This document shows, piece by piece, positions 29,881 to 40,592 of a stretch of 64,000 bases of DNA (position 1 is the stretch's first letter; every line of letters starts with the position of its first letter). Source of the DNA: Anolis sagrei (lineage: Eukaryota; Chordata; Lepidosauria; Squamata; Anolidae). The position numbers were made by a program, and so were the translations under genes. Location: NCBI RefSeq assembly GCF_037176765.1, contig NC_090026.1, forward strand, positions 131,686,752-131,750,751, written 5' to 3'. The notes beneath the pieces are model-generated. The model did no database searches, was not told the origin of the DNA, and saw nothing but the letters and a program-made list of their open reading frames with translations.

Positions 29881-31262
29881 GCAGGTTGAGCCTTTCTTAT
29901 CCCTACTTGGAAGGAAGTAGTCAATGATAATGATGATAATAATAATAATAATAATAATAATATAACATAGGTTGAGCATCTGTTATCCAGTCTGAGGATT
30001 CTAAGGAAGCAGTCAATAATAATAATAATGCAGGTTGAGCCTTTCTTATCTGTACTTCATATGATCCCAAGCTTGCTATTCTTCTATGACTTCTGTGTAG
30101 CTGGGAAACCTTTAGCAGCAGTGCCTTTGGGAGAATGGCGAAGGAGGGCCAGAGGAAGACAAGCTTTCATTGTCAGGTTGGAACAGGGGGCCTCCAGTAA
30201 ACAATGCAGGAAAGCTAGGAGAGGGAGAGATTGTTCTTGCCAATCCTTAGAGTAAGTGTGTGGCCTTTGAAAAGTAAAGGTAACATACTGTGACTTGCCC
30301 AGATTAACCAAGTAGAACATTTGTTCTGACTGTTAAAAGATTCCCTCGGGCTTGTTTGTGGTGGCAATTCTCCATGGAAAGTGTAAGATTGCAGAGCTCA
30401 GTGCTGATAGCAATAAAAAAACGATAAGCGTTGTTTGCTTCAGAGTGTTTCAAGAAAGGGGTGCCTTGGGTGCAGGTGAACAAGTGGTTTGGCATTCCAG
30501 CAGCTGTGTCACAAATGGAAGCTATTGTTTTAGTTCCTCTTCTCAGGCCTTAAAAACCGTCCCTTCACCACACAAACGAGGAGAGACATCTGCATGGGGA
30601 CCTGCCGGTGCAGTTGTTGGTTTGTGAAATCTTTTGAACAAGGGCACAGATAGAAAAGGAAACACCACCGGGGGTGCGGTCTGCTGGAACTAGGAAAAAG
30701 GGTTTATATATCTGTGGAATGACCAGGGTGGGACAAAGGACTCTTGTCTTCTGGAGCTAGGTGTGAATGTTTCAACTGATCGCCTTGATTAGAATATAAT
30801 GGCCTGACAATGCCTGGAGCAATCTTTTGTGTTGAGGTGATTAGATGTCCTTGTTTGTTTCCTCTCTGTTGTTGTGCTGTTCTAATTTTAGAGTTTTTTT
30901 AAAAATTCTGGTAGCTAAATTTTGTTCATTTTCATGGTTTCCTCCTTTCTGTTGAAATTGTCCACATGCTTGTGGATTTCAATGGCTTCTCTGTGTAGTC
31001 TGACATGGTGGTTGTGAGAGTGGTCCAGCATTTCTGTGTTCTCAAATAATATGCTGTGTCCAGGCTGGTTCATCAGGTGCTCTGCTATGGCTGACTTCTC
31101 TGGTTGACGTAGTCTGCAGTGCCTTTCATGTTCCTTGATTTAAAAAATTGACAGGAGATAAGGCCACAAAGCTGTTATATTTAAGCATATTTTTAATTGA
31201 ATTGACTTAATGCTTTATCTGTATGCAATTGTTGGTTTTTATTATGTATTTTATTATGTGTG

Positions 31263-31296
<34 letters not shown>

Positions 31297-33433
31297 CTTT
31301 ATTTATACCCCACCACCATCTCCCCAAGGGCACTCAGAGCTGCTTACATGAGGCCAAGCCCAACAACACATCAATAAAAACAAGTAATAAACAAAACAAT
31401 AAATACAATACAATTAATATAAATCACATATAAACAATAACCAATAACACACAAGGATTTAAAAACCTATGGCCGGGCCAAATGTAATAGTTTAAAATTT
31501 TAAAAAATAAACGCTGGACATGAACAAGGTATAAGGTTTTACAAGAAATGAGGGAGTGCAGTCCAGTGTACATGGAGGCATCGAATCGTTGACAGCTGAA
31601 AGCTGTCCTGAGTCCCCCCCCCCCTTGGGGGTTGAGAAGGGTGGGGTACAAATAACTGAAATAAATAAATAAATGTTGGGCGAGTGGGCTTATTAACAAA
31701 AGACCCTCCCCATAAATGCACAGCAGAGTAACTTCGCAGCAGCAGTGTGTCCGAGGACCAGTCACCAAAAGTGATAAAAAGAACAAAAACACACAGGCCA
31801 AAGTTATCCCTTCCTTAGGAGGCTTTTCTTTATAGCAGAAAGAAATATGGATGTGCTATTTACAAAAACAAGGTTTCCATGACACGAATAAATTTCAGCC
31901 TTCACAATGGAGCTTCACACATGAGGCCTTCTCATACCGAGGCCTACCTCACACTCTGAGGCCTTTCTCCCACAGTGAGGCTTCTCCCACTGAGGCGTTC
32001 TCTCACACAGAGAGGTTTCTCTCAGACCGCCAGCTTTAATGATCAGGCTTAATGTGGGAGCAGGCTTTCGGTCAGCAGATATAAATTAGCACTTTAGTGG
32101 GAATGGATTGGAAAGACGATTTACATGAGGATACGATTCTATTTGGTAACAAATGTTTTTATATTGTTTAATTAATGGCTTATGTATTTTAATGGTTTGA
32201 TGGTTTGTTTAATGGTTAACAGCATCGAATTGCTGCCTATGTAAGCCGTCCTGAGTCTCCCTTTCGGGGTAGAGAAGAGATGGGATATGAATATCAGAAA
32301 TAAATAAATCAACTGAGGCCTTACTAAGTAACAGACATACCTTCTTATATTGAACTGCAGCTTTTGCTGAGTCATTACATCCATTTAACTCTTTCGGTGC
32401 TTGACTCACATTTTTGTAATTAAAAAATCCTAGTTAATTTTTAATATTTATTTCTGTGTTTACCACACTTTTATCCTGCCCTTTTCAGCCCAAAGGCGAC
32501 TCAGGGTGGCGTACAGACTGGCAACAATTAGATGCCGAACACACATACATACATCGTTTGAAACAGGTTAAATCACACAATAAAATTCATATAAAACATT
32601 TTAAAACGATTTAAATCAATGACTTCTGGGTTTAAATCCATGTCCATTTGCATCGTTAAGCCGTTCCATATTCATTCACAATACTGAGTTTATCTACTTA
32701 CAATGAGGTTCCAAAGTGACACTAAAAATGCACCTGTTCCAACTTACATACAGATTCAACTTAAGAACAAGCCTACAGAACCTCTCTTGTTTGAAACTTG
32801 AGGACAGACTGGACAAGATTGTTGGATTCCAAGAATGAGTTGTTACCTGCTGGTTGAATTAAGCCATCTCTCTGTTTTTACTGTTAGATAAATTCCGAAG
32901 AACACCTTGATGGAGATGACCAGGAGATAATTCCTTGGGACCGTACCATTCCTGAAGACATAAAGAAACAAGTCCAGCCTAATTTTGTACCAGCAGATAG
33001 CATCACGGTCTGGATTGATCCATTAGATGCAACTCAAGAATATACAGGTAATGCCGCTGAATGAATGGTGATTTGCTTCTTTCTTCTTCTGCATAATCTG
33101 ATATTTCAGAAGAACTGCTCCGTTTCATGATGGCTGTGAATTTAAATCCTGCTTTCCTACAATTCAACAAATGGAAAATTAGGCCAGGATGCTTGGTTTT
33201 GTTTTGTTGTCTTTCCTGGAACTGTTTATCAGTGGCGGTCAGAGAAAGAGGCAAAAGCTCTGTAAGCTTCTTGTCCGATGCTTTAGGTCAAAAACATAAC
33301 GATTGTATGTTTTACTGCAGCAACTATTTACGGAAGAACAAAAAGACAGTGGAGGGAAGTGTTGGAATTCAACCGCACACTGCCCAAGTTTCAAGTCCTC
33401 AGTGAGGAACAGTTTAGTTAGCTTAGTATAGAC

Positions 33434-33471
<38 letters not shown>

Positions 33472-36400
33472 TTATTTGTACCCTGCTAACATCTCCCGAA
33501 GGACTCGGTGCGGCTTACAAAGGCCAAGGCCCTCAATAAGACAACAGCATAACAAATACAACAATAAAACTCATAAGCAACCAATAAACATTAAAGCAAT
33601 AACTGTAAAATGTTAAAACAATACATCATGACACATTTAAAACTAGTAATGAATAAAATTAAAAGTGCTGGACATGACAGGTGAAATGTAAGGATTTTAG
33701 GGTAGGTACGATGTGCAGACAATGTTAAATCTCTAATAAAGTGCGTTTGGGACATGATGCTGGGAGTTTCCTATTCTGGAAAGGCACACTGGAACAGCCA
33801 GGTCTTCATGCTCTTTCTAAAGACTGCCAACGTTGGGGCTTGTCTGATGTCCTTGGGGAGAGAATTCCAGAGTCGGGGGCTACCACAGAGACATCACTTG
33901 GCACTTCACACTCTGCTTGCTAATGAGCTGATGCTCAACTTGTATCCTGTTTGTTTTTGGATGCTGTTTATTTTAGGGAATTTTTCCCTAACAGAAGGCA
34001 CATATAATACCAAAAAATTGGAAGTGAGACTCCCATGAGAGTTAAACTGGTGTGTGTGATTTCCTTCACCCTGCGTGGATCTAAAGCTCTTATGTTCTTA
34101 CCCTTCAGAGAACCTTCGCCAGTATGTGACTACAATGGTGTGTGCAGCTGTGAATGGAAAACCAGTTATAGGAGTAATACACAAGCCATTTACTGGATAC
34201 ACAGGTAAGGGGGCGTATTTTTATGCCTGTTCACAATAGTTTTGAAATATTGTGGCCCATTTTTGTGTTTGTTTACAATATTTTCCAGATATCTTTGCCC
34301 ATTTCTTATAGTTTTTCCAGCGACAAATACTGTAGACCAGGCATGGACCAACTTTGGCACTCCCTCCAGGTGTTTTGGACTTCAACTCCCAGAATTCCTA
34401 ACAGCCTACCAACTGTTAGGAATTGTGGGTGTTGAAGTCCAAAACACCTGGAGGGAGTGCCTAAGTTTGCCTGTGCCTATCGTAGATGTTCTCTTGGATT
34501 ATGCAGGGCCTCTCCAGTGCAGTTGTGGTCAGTGTAAGGGGGTCTTTAGCCTTGCAAACCTCTTAGGAGCATTTGCAGGGTTCCTGGAGAGAGAGATTGG
34601 GGCTCCCTAGAGTGGGCAAGGATCGATGACATCACAGGAAAGCTGCCAACAATGCAAAGTCGTTGAAGGCCTGCAGCCCACAATACACTGACAGTTCGCC
34701 TCTGTTTTGCAGCCTGGGCAATGGTGGGTGGAGGAGCCAACATCAAGGCACGGTCTTCTTACAACGAACAGACGCCCACCATCATCGTGTCCCGATCCCA
34801 CGAAGGGAAAGTGAAGCAAGTCGCTTTGCAGACCTTTGGAAATAAGACTGTGATCATTAAAGCTGGCGGTTCAGGTTTGTAGTTATTGTAAACTTTTCGG
34901 TCGATTGCGAGCATGGGCCAACTTGGGCCCTCCGGGTGTTTTGGACTTCAACTCCCACAATTCCTAAAAGCTGGTAGGCTGTTAGGAATTTATTTATTTA
35001 TTTATTTACTAATCACATTTATATACCGTCCCTCTCAGCCCAGAGGTGACTCGGAGTGGAATTGTTGCTGCAATTGTAAATGGACCTGGCTATAAGATTT
35101 TAAATGCTTGGTGGGAGAAAATTCTTAATGGCTAGTAAATGATTTGCCATGCCCAGGGATACACTGTGCGGTTGGCAAAGAAATACGTCAGCAAAATGGC
35201 ATATTGCCAGGTTTTTGATTGTCGTAACTCTTTACATACTAAATAAATAATAAATAAATGTTATTTATACACCTCTCTATTTCCCCTAAGGGACTCAGGG
35301 CAGTTAACACGTAGTCAAAAACAACACAGAAAACATACAGAGTAACCCTTTAAAACATAGGCATAAAATCCTTAACACAAGCATATACATTAAATCCAGT
35401 TCCAACACTATTCTATATTGTGCAAAATAAGCTACTGGGGGGGGGGGGGTGCTCAGGGCGGCTTCCAGCCAGCAACAATTTGATTCCTCTAATGTACACA
35501 TAATAAAATCTATATAAATAAAAATGTAATGTTAGTTTGTGTGATTGACATAACTCAAAAACCACTGGATGAATTGACACCAAATTTGGACACAAGACAC
35601 CTCTCAGGCCAACGAGTGACCATCACCCATAAAAACACTGAAAAACATAGCAGAAGAGATTTTAAAAGCCAAGAAATAAAATAAAAAATACATTACATTA
35701 CAACCTATGCGCATAACCACATGAATACACATATACAAATATATATATATACACACAACACACATATACACAGACTGGGCCACAGCAATGTGTGGCAGGG
35801 GACAGCTAGTACATAATAAACTCAAATAAAATCCATTAATTACATACAGTTAAACATTTAATCACATTAATTAATTAAAATTGATGATTGTAAGAGGTAC
35901 ACAGCAGCATTGAAAACTCAGAACCATCAACAATGTAACCAGTAAAACCATTTTTAAAAGCCACAAATCAAAGGTACATATCGTAATACATTATCATCTA
36001 CATATTTCTGAAAGGCTTGGTGATCTCAGGGACTTGTTATTAAGTTTATCTAATTATGGGTGATTAGCAGATCATCATTCTGGAAGAGTCCAGAAATATG
36101 ATAAGATCTGCCCTAATACAACACAACCTGCTCTGTCCACACCTCAGATCCTGGAGCGATGCAGGATATCATTGTTCCTGCAAAGAGAAAAAAGTTCTGT
36201 GCCAAGGAAGGAGTTTCCTCTGAGCAAATAACCTGAATCAACAATCTTTGTTTGTACTTCACTTTTGTAGGGAGAGGGAGCCTCATACAAAGCTAACCGT
36301 GCATTTCCGAAACATGTACATATTTTCCGGCATAGAAGGCGACTGGGGTTATAAGACGACCCCCAACTTTTCGAGACAAAATACAGATTTATTTATTTAT

Positions 36401-36489
36401 TTATTTATAAGCGACATTGATATGCCGCCCTTCTCACCCCAAAGGGGACTCAGAGCGGCTTACAAGATATATACACATACAATATATTA

Positions 36490-36532
<43 letters not shown>

Positions 36533-37288
36533 GTACAATATCAGTTTTAGATATTACTATATTGTACTATACCATTATATTGTAATATTATTAGTAATAT
36601 TACATTTAATATAAATACATAATTATAATATATTATTAGTATATTGCATTACATTATAATATTATAAATATTATATGTATATACTATTATATTATATTAT
36701 ATTATATTATTAGAATAGCACAGGAGACAAGGTGGAACTGTCTTCCTGGCCCCCTCTCTCTTCACTCTGGCCCAGGGCAGCAGTTGGTGCTGGGGGTAGG
36801 GGTCCCCAAAAGTTAGGGGTATTCTTGCCATTTTGGACAACTCCCCATTTTGGACAACTCCCGCTTAAGCGGCTGAGGGGGAAAAGGAAAGGGCCTGAGG
36901 CTGTTAGGAATGGTGGGAATTGGAGTCCAAAACACCGGGAAGGAGGACTGAAGTTCGCCCGTGCCCGGTCTCTAAAATACTTTTGGACAGTAAGCCTTGA
37001 ATGATTTCCCCTTTAGGATACAAGGTCCTCTCCCTCCTGGACGTCCCCGAGGCGGATCAGGAGAAAGCGGACGTCTACATCCACGTCACGTTCATCAAGA
37101 AGTGGGACATCTGCGCGGGCAACGCGGTGCTGAGAGCCTTAGGGGGCCACATGACGACTCTGGCGGGGGAGGAGATCGACTACACGGGGTCCGTTGCCAA
37201 CGAGGGCGGGCTCATCGCCAGCATCAACATGAACCACAAGGCCCTGCTGGAGAAACTCCCCGTGCAGGACAAGCCCTCGCAGAACTGA
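28689..37288 (+). CDS. BPNT2: Golgi-resident PAP phosphatase BPNT2 (IMPAD1), complete, 5 exons
   Basis: Hydrolyses 3'-phosphoadenosine 5'-phosphate to AMP in the Golgi lumen, relieving product inhibition of sulfotransferases. Exons: 28689-29048, 32888-33047, 34109-34204, 34713-34874, 37017-37288, all with AG/GT borders and joining in frame to 349 aa (human 359). The start [20 protein letters not shown] equals the human N-terminus and includes the membrane anchor (about 8-26), so the ATG at 28689 is secure. Inositol-monophosphatase-fold motifs: [12 protein letters not shown] (metal ligands) at the exon 2/3 border and [20 protein letters not shown] in exon 5. Glycine-rich [12 protein letters not shown] follows. 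The region after the anchor is Ala/Gly-rich and differs from the mammalian protein. All exons are intact; introns are filled with repeats. Expression is likely broad, given the CpG-rich, NRF-1/ETS-type promoter. Confidence 0.95.
29085..29425 (-). mobile_element. Vingi/I-like LINE 3' end in BPNT2 intron 1
   Basis: Starts TTATTTATTTGTCGTGTCAG (LINE tail reversed), with TGGCCACTTGGAGTGCTTCT and GGTGGTCTGTGGTTTGCTCT. Confidence 0.75.
29430..30060 (+). repeat. Compound minisatellite: GGTTGAG units with (AAT)n spacers
   Basis: GGTTGAG/GGTTGCG recurs at about 29452, 29501, 29576, 29659, 29727, 29800, 29884, 29970 and 30034. Two unit types alternate, GAGCATCTGTTATCCAG and GAGCCTTTCTTATCC, each followed by GGAAGCAGTCAATAATAAT-type AAT runs of variable length. 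Confidence 0.85.
30061..30664. other. BPNT2 intron 1, no feature recognised
   Basis: Unique intronic sequence. Frames of 60-91 codons here show no recognisable homology. Confidence 0.4.
30680..31140 (-). mobile_element. PLE 3' region with decayed GIY-YIG end
   Basis: GTTTATATATCTGTGGAATG, CATGGTTTCCTCCTTTCTGT, GCTTGTGGATTTCAATGGCT and CAGGTGCTCTGCTATGGCTG match 25680-26110. The coding part ends near 31140. Confidence 0.75.
31262..31575 (-). mobile_element. L2-like LINE 3' fragment
   Basis: (AAT)n, then ACTTTATTTATACCCCACCA, CTCCCCAAGGGCACTCAGAG and GGCCAAGCCCAACAAC. Same subfamily as 33470-33905. Confidence 0.6.
31590..31675 (+). repeat. L2-type tail
   Basis: AGCTGTCCTGAGTCC, a C run, GGGGTTGAGAAGGGTGGGGT, then AAATAAATAAATAAATG. 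Confidence 0.65.
31676..32164. other. BPNT2 intron 1, short internal repeats
   Basis: A short degenerate run (GAGGCCTTCTC, GAGGCCTACCTC, GAGGCCTTTCTC, GAGGCTTCTC, GAGGCGTTCTC, 31922-32000) recurs about every 18-25 bp. Nothing else recognised. Confidence 0.45.
32165..32312 (+). repeat. L2-type tail
   Basis: GTAAGCCGTCCTGAGTCTCC, TTTCGGGGTAGAGAAGAGAT and ATCAGAAATAAATAAAT. Confidence 0.65.
32440..32640 (-). repeat. L2-type tail, reversed
   Basis: CTTTTATCCTGCCCTTTTCA, GCCCAAAGGCGACTCAGGGT, then an AT-rich body. Confidence 0.6.
32888..33047 (+). CDS. BPNT2: BPNT2 exon 2
   Basis: Acceptor TTAG|ATAAAT, donor ATACAG|GTAATG. Encodes [39 protein letters not shown] and [14 protein letters not shown], the metal-binding DPLD motif. 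Ends in phase 1. Confidence 0.95.
33048..33433. other. BPNT2 intron 2, no feature recognised
   Basis: Unique intronic sequence without known repeats or exons. Confidence 0.4.
33434..33905 (-). mobile_element. L2-like LINE 3' fragment with (ATT)n tail
   Basis: An (ATT)n run (33434-33468), then ACTTTATTTGTACCCTGCTA, CATCTCCCGAAGGACTCGGT and GGCCAAGGCCCTCAATAAG. The right part resembles a reversed LINE C-terminus (GGAGAGAATTCCAGAGTCGG). Confidence 0.6.
34109..34204 (+). CDS. BPNT2: BPNT2 exon 3
   Basis: Acceptor CTTCAG|AGAACC, donor ACACAG|GTAAGG. Encodes [20 protein letters not shown] and [12 protein letters not shown], close to human [20 protein letters not shown]. Phase 1 at both ends. Confidence 0.95.
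34334..34480. mobile_element. Palindromic MITE, complete
   Basis: CCAGGCATGGACCAACTTTG to TTAGGAATTGTGGGTGTTGA and AAACACCTGGAGGGAGTGCC: the right half is nearly the reverse complement of the left. Other copies or halves: 5555, 34905, 36850, 42076 (variant), 42930, 47425, 49385, 51538, 58740, 62890. Confidence 0.8.
34713..34874 (+). CDS. BPNT2: BPNT2 exon 4
   Basis: Acceptor TTGCAG|CCTGGG, donor GTTCAG|GTTTGT. Encodes [40 protein letters not shown] and [14 protein letters not shown]. Phase 1 at both ends. Confidence 0.95.
34905..34988 (+). mobile_element. Palindromic MITE, left arm
   Basis: GAGCATGGGCCAACTTGGGC and TTCAACTCCCACAATTCCTA, interrupted after GTTAGGAATT by an L2-type tail. Confidence 0.65.
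34986..35105 (-). repeat. L2-type tail, reversed
   Basis: TTTATTTATTTATTTACTAA and ATACCGTCCCTCTCAGCCCA, then GAGGTGACTCGGAGTGG. Confidence 0.6.
35235..36010 (-). mobile_element. L2-like 3' fragment split by a Helitron
   Basis: AAATAAATAATAAATAAATG, CTATTTCCCCTAAGGGACTC and GGGCAGTTAACACG, continuing after the Helitron (35509-35809) with AT-rich LINE sequence. Confidence 0.55.
35509..35809 (+). mobile_element. Nonautonomous Helitron, short form
   Basis: 301 bp: TCTATATAAATAAAAATGTA to hairpin GCCACAGCAATGTGTGGC and GGGGACAGCTAG, between A and T. No shared module, so this is the basic form of the family. Confidence 0.88.
36011..36387. other. BPNT2 intron 4, no feature recognised
   Basis: Unique-looking sequence. 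Nothing identified. Confidence 0.35.
36388..36720 (-). repeat. L2-tail element with AT-rich body
   Basis: TTTATTTATTTATTTATAAG, ATGCCGCCCTTCTCACCCCA, an (ATT)n run, then an AT block (AGTACAATATCAGTTTTAGA, TACCATTATATTGTAATATT). The same body recurs near 39900, 53105, 57056, 58258 and 62080. Confidence 0.75.
36850..36975 (+). mobile_element. Palindromic MITE, right arm
   Basis: GCCTGAGGCTGTTAGGAATG and GGAATTGGAGTCCAAAACAC, 40 bp before BPNT2 exon 5. Confidence 0.6.
37017..37288 (+). CDS. BPNT2: BPNT2 exon 5 (terminal coding exon)
   Basis: Acceptor CTTTAG|GATACA, stop TGA at 37286-37288. Encodes [40 protein letters not shown] and [20 protein letters not shown], with the WD-motif metal ligand. 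GC-rich third positions. Confidence 0.95.
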
Positions 37289-39005
37289 GCCCGGGAAAGC
37301 GGATCCGTCGAGCCTGGAAACGATCCGTCGGAGGCAGGAACCGGCCTTGGGAACGGGCTGGTGCATTTGGAAGACCACCGATGAGCTCTGGCAGATCGCT
37401 GGGACACATGATGTGCTTACGCCTCTGTGTCCAGATGCATTTTGAGGCTGTGTTTGGTGTCCATAACAGAACTGAAGGAATCCATCTCCGTGCCAGTCAT
37501 AGCACTACGAATCTTGGTTCTGGTTACTCTTCACATCTTGTTACGACCTTCTTTAAATTGCCAAATCAACAATAATAATAATTATCTGGGCCATTTGAAC
37601 TCCATGGATCAATATCCTTCATTCCTTTGGGATGTGAAATCTTAAGGAGACTGAGGGATCCTCGCGTGACTCTCGTTCATCTTGGGAACAACTTGAAACG
37701 ACAAAGGAAATACTTGGATCTACTTTTAATATTTACCCCCAAAAAATGCAAACCAGCTTAAATGTGGATGAGAGTGTTAAGAGCTGTGTGGTTTTACATT
37801 CATGTACTTTATTATATGTATTATTTTAAAAGAAAGTGTGTTCCCCACCAGTATAGTTTCACGTGTTGAGCGTTGCCATTGCAGACCATTGCACTTGCTC
37901 CAGTTCTTAACCTTTGGTGTGGAGCTTACCTATTTGTCACCTATCCTTTGTTCATTCATGATGAGAGAAATGCAGGGTTTGGATTACAATCCTTGGCCAA
38001 AACAGACTTCTGAAAATCCTCTCTCAAGTGTCGTGCCAGAAATTGCATTCCAGAAATGTTACTCAGTCTGTTTCGAACTCTCATCCGGTCTGTTGTGATT
38101 ATCACCTGAGTCTTGCAAACGGATCTCTAAAATCCCTCAAGATGTGAGTTTCACTGGTAGCTTCCCTCCCTTTACATTGATCTGTGACAAAGAAGGCTGC
38201 CTTTGTTCTCTGAGGCTGGGTTGGAAAGGGCGTGGGCTAATGCTGTAAACAATTTAAATCAACATCAAACCCATTTGATGCTCTGAATCCAGCCTCAATG
38301 TCCCCTTCGTGAGGGAGAAAGTCAAGAAAAGCCCTTAGATTTGACCCTCCAGTTGATGTTACAATGCCATCCCCAGATCTGTTGTCTCGGTCTTCCCTGC
38401 TGATACTACTGTCTCTCAATGTGTGATTGCTTGAATGTTTGGTGAATGCTTGGTCAGAAAAATAGGCCAGTGTACGTGCAACTCACAGAAAACCCCCCCA
38501 CCACCATTTTACTTTCTGTTTTATTGCAGAGATACTCTTCTTCCTTGGTGTTTTTGGTAGTATGTTAACTTATTTTGGTCACTTGGAAAACAAAAACAGC
38601 TGATTAGTAAAATGAAGTGCAGCCCTGGGTTGACCTGTCTGCTCAGAACTAAGTCTCGTCGTTTTCAAACGAAACATTTTGGTTAAAAGTGTAAAAACTG
38701 ACCTCTCCAACGGTCAGGGGACTTTGTTTTGTTTACGAATGCATGACCACGAAATGCTCCCGGAAGCCACTGTCCCCATCAAGACAGAGAACTCTTCGCG
38801 ATATTGAGACAGAACAAGTGCCAAGAGGTCAGTGTTGGGTCAGAAATGCTGCCCAAGCAGGGCTTCATGGGAAGGCTACTTTTCTTTCACGGAAAAAAAA
38901 AGTGTTCAGATCACACAGCTTCTCTTCAAAAGTATTGATTTGCAATTCATTTCCACTTTGACATAAGACTGTTTGAAAATTAAATGCTTTGTAATGGATC
39001 CTGCT
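37289..39005 (+). other. BPNT2: Presumed BPNT2 3' UTR
   Basis: Mostly repeat-free, in contrast to the introns. An ATTAAA at 38979-38984 is a plausible polyadenylation signal, followed by a cleavage-compatible stretch. The length is inferred; no transcript evidence is available here. Confidence 0.5.
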
Positions 39006-39175
39006 TCTTGATGATGTTCCCACTTCACACTCCTGTGCTGATCACACAAGAATAGGAAATACTGGGGTCGCCTTTTGCCAATGTGGGTCATTGTGCGGGG
39101 AGGAGGAAGAAGAGGGGACTAGAGCATTTTAAAAGGCAGCCGAACGAGCAGGAGGTCAGTGGGACTGCTATTTTA

Positions 39176-39249
39176 TATTTTATTATTTTATTTACGACAT
39201 TTATATGCCACCCTTCTCGCCCTGAAAGGGACTCAGAGCGGCTTACAAG

Positions 39250-39302
<53 letters not shown>

Positions 39303-39303
39303 A
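39176..39303 (-). repeat. L2-type tail and (TCTA)n microsatellite
   Basis: TATGCCACCCTTCTCGCCCT and AAGGGACTCAGAGCGGCTTA, then about 13 TCTA repeats up to the Helitron at 39299. Confidence 0.85.
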
Positions 39304-39855
39304 ATAAAAACGTAATGTTCGTTTGTGGGATTAACAGAACTCAAAAACCACTGGACAAATTGGCACCAGATTTGGACACAAGACACCTAACAATGCAATG
39401 TATGTCCTTCACTCAAAAAATTGATTTTGTCATTTGGGAGTTGTAGTTGCTGGGATTTATAGTTCACCTACAATCAAAGAGCATTCTGAACCCCAACAAC
39501 GATGGAATTGAACCAAACTTGGCACACATTTCTCCCATGACCAACAGAAAATACTGGAAGGTTTTGGTGGGCAATGTCCTTTGGTTTTGGAATTGTAATT
39601 CACCTGCATCCAGAGATCACTGTGGACTCAAACAATTACGGTTCTGGACCAAACTCTACATGAATACTCAATATGCCCAAATGAGAACACTGGGGGAGTT
39701 TGGGGGAAATGGAATCTTGACATTGTAGTTGCTGGGATTTATAGTTCACCTACAATCACAGAGCATTTTGAACCCCACCAACGATAGAATTGGGCCAAAC
39801 CTCCCACACAGAACCCCCCTGTGGGCCACAGCAACATGTGGCAGGGGACGGCTAG
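39299..39855 (+). mobile_element. Nonautonomous Helitron carrying the shared module
   Basis: TCTAAATAAAAACGTAATGT to hairpin GCCACAGCAACATGTGGC and GGGGACGGCTAG, then T. The module occupies about 39434-39820. It splits an L2-tail/AT-block element whose body resumes near 39900. Confidence 0.85.
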
Positions 39856-40135
39856 TGTATATATATATATATATACACACACATATATATACATACACAC
39901 ATACACATACATACAATATATTATATTAGCATAGTACAATATCAGTATTATATATTACTATATTGTACTATACCATTATATTGTAATATTATTAGTAATA
40001 TTACATGTAATATAAAATATATAATTATAATATATTATTATTACATTGTATTACATTATAATATTATAAATAGTATATGTGTATACAATACATTATATTA
40101 CATTATTTTATATTATTTTATTAGCATAGCATTAT
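39856..40135 (-). repeat. (TA)n/(CA)n run and AT-rich body
   Basis: Dinucleotide repeats, then TAGTACAATATCAGTATTAT and CATTATATTGTAATATTATT, the AT block paired with the L2 tail at 39176. Confidence 0.75.
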
Positions 40136-40139
40136 TAAC

Positions 40140-40335
40140 ATATTAACACAACCAAGTCTGAATCTGCAAATCCAAATCATAGTCCTCTTAATTGACAATT
40201 CTCACGAGTCATTACAGATGTTGCTCAGCCAGCTGCCCGAATGCTTGGTCCCCAAGCCAAGACTTGAGTTTCTTCCTGAAGGAGAGGAGAGAAGGAGTCG
40301 CCCTGATTTCACCGGGGAGTGCATTAATAAAATAT
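40140..40335 (-). mobile_element. L2-clade LINE C-terminal fragment
   Basis: The minus strand encodes NALPGEIRATPSLLSFRKKL, then KSWLGDQAFGQLAEQ, an L2 C-terminus. Confidence 0.7.
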
Positions 40336-40364
40336 GCGCATTCATTTGAAATCATGTTAGACTC

Positions 40365-40494
40365 TCTGAATATGTCCAGAAAAGGACAACCAAAATGATC
40401 AATGGTTTGGAAGCCAAGACCTACGATGAGCAGCTTGGGGAGCTGGGTATGTTTAACTTGGCGGAAAGAGGGATGAGAGGACATGGTAGACTTC
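40365..40494 (+). mobile_element. CR1-like coding fragment
   Basis: AAAAGGACAACCAAAATGAT, CAATGGTTTGGAAGCC and GAGCTGGGTATGTTTAACTT correspond to the CR1 block before the YKYV motif. Confidence 0.55.
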
Positions 40495-40592
40495 ACTACC
40501 TCTGAGGATGCTTGCCATAGATGCAGGCGAAATGTCAGGAGAGAATGCCTCTAGACCATGGCCATATAGCCCAAAAAAACCTACAACAACCT
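40495..40592 (+). mobile_element. PLE 3' end
   Basis: CACTACCTCTGAGGATGCTT, AGATGCAGGCGAAATGTCAG, CATGGCCATATAGCCC and CCTACAACAACC. Confidence 0.75.

Noticed and set aside
29192-29979. Leu/Ile-rich frames in BPNT2 intron 1
   Set aside because: Translations of (AAT)n spacers in a minisatellite.
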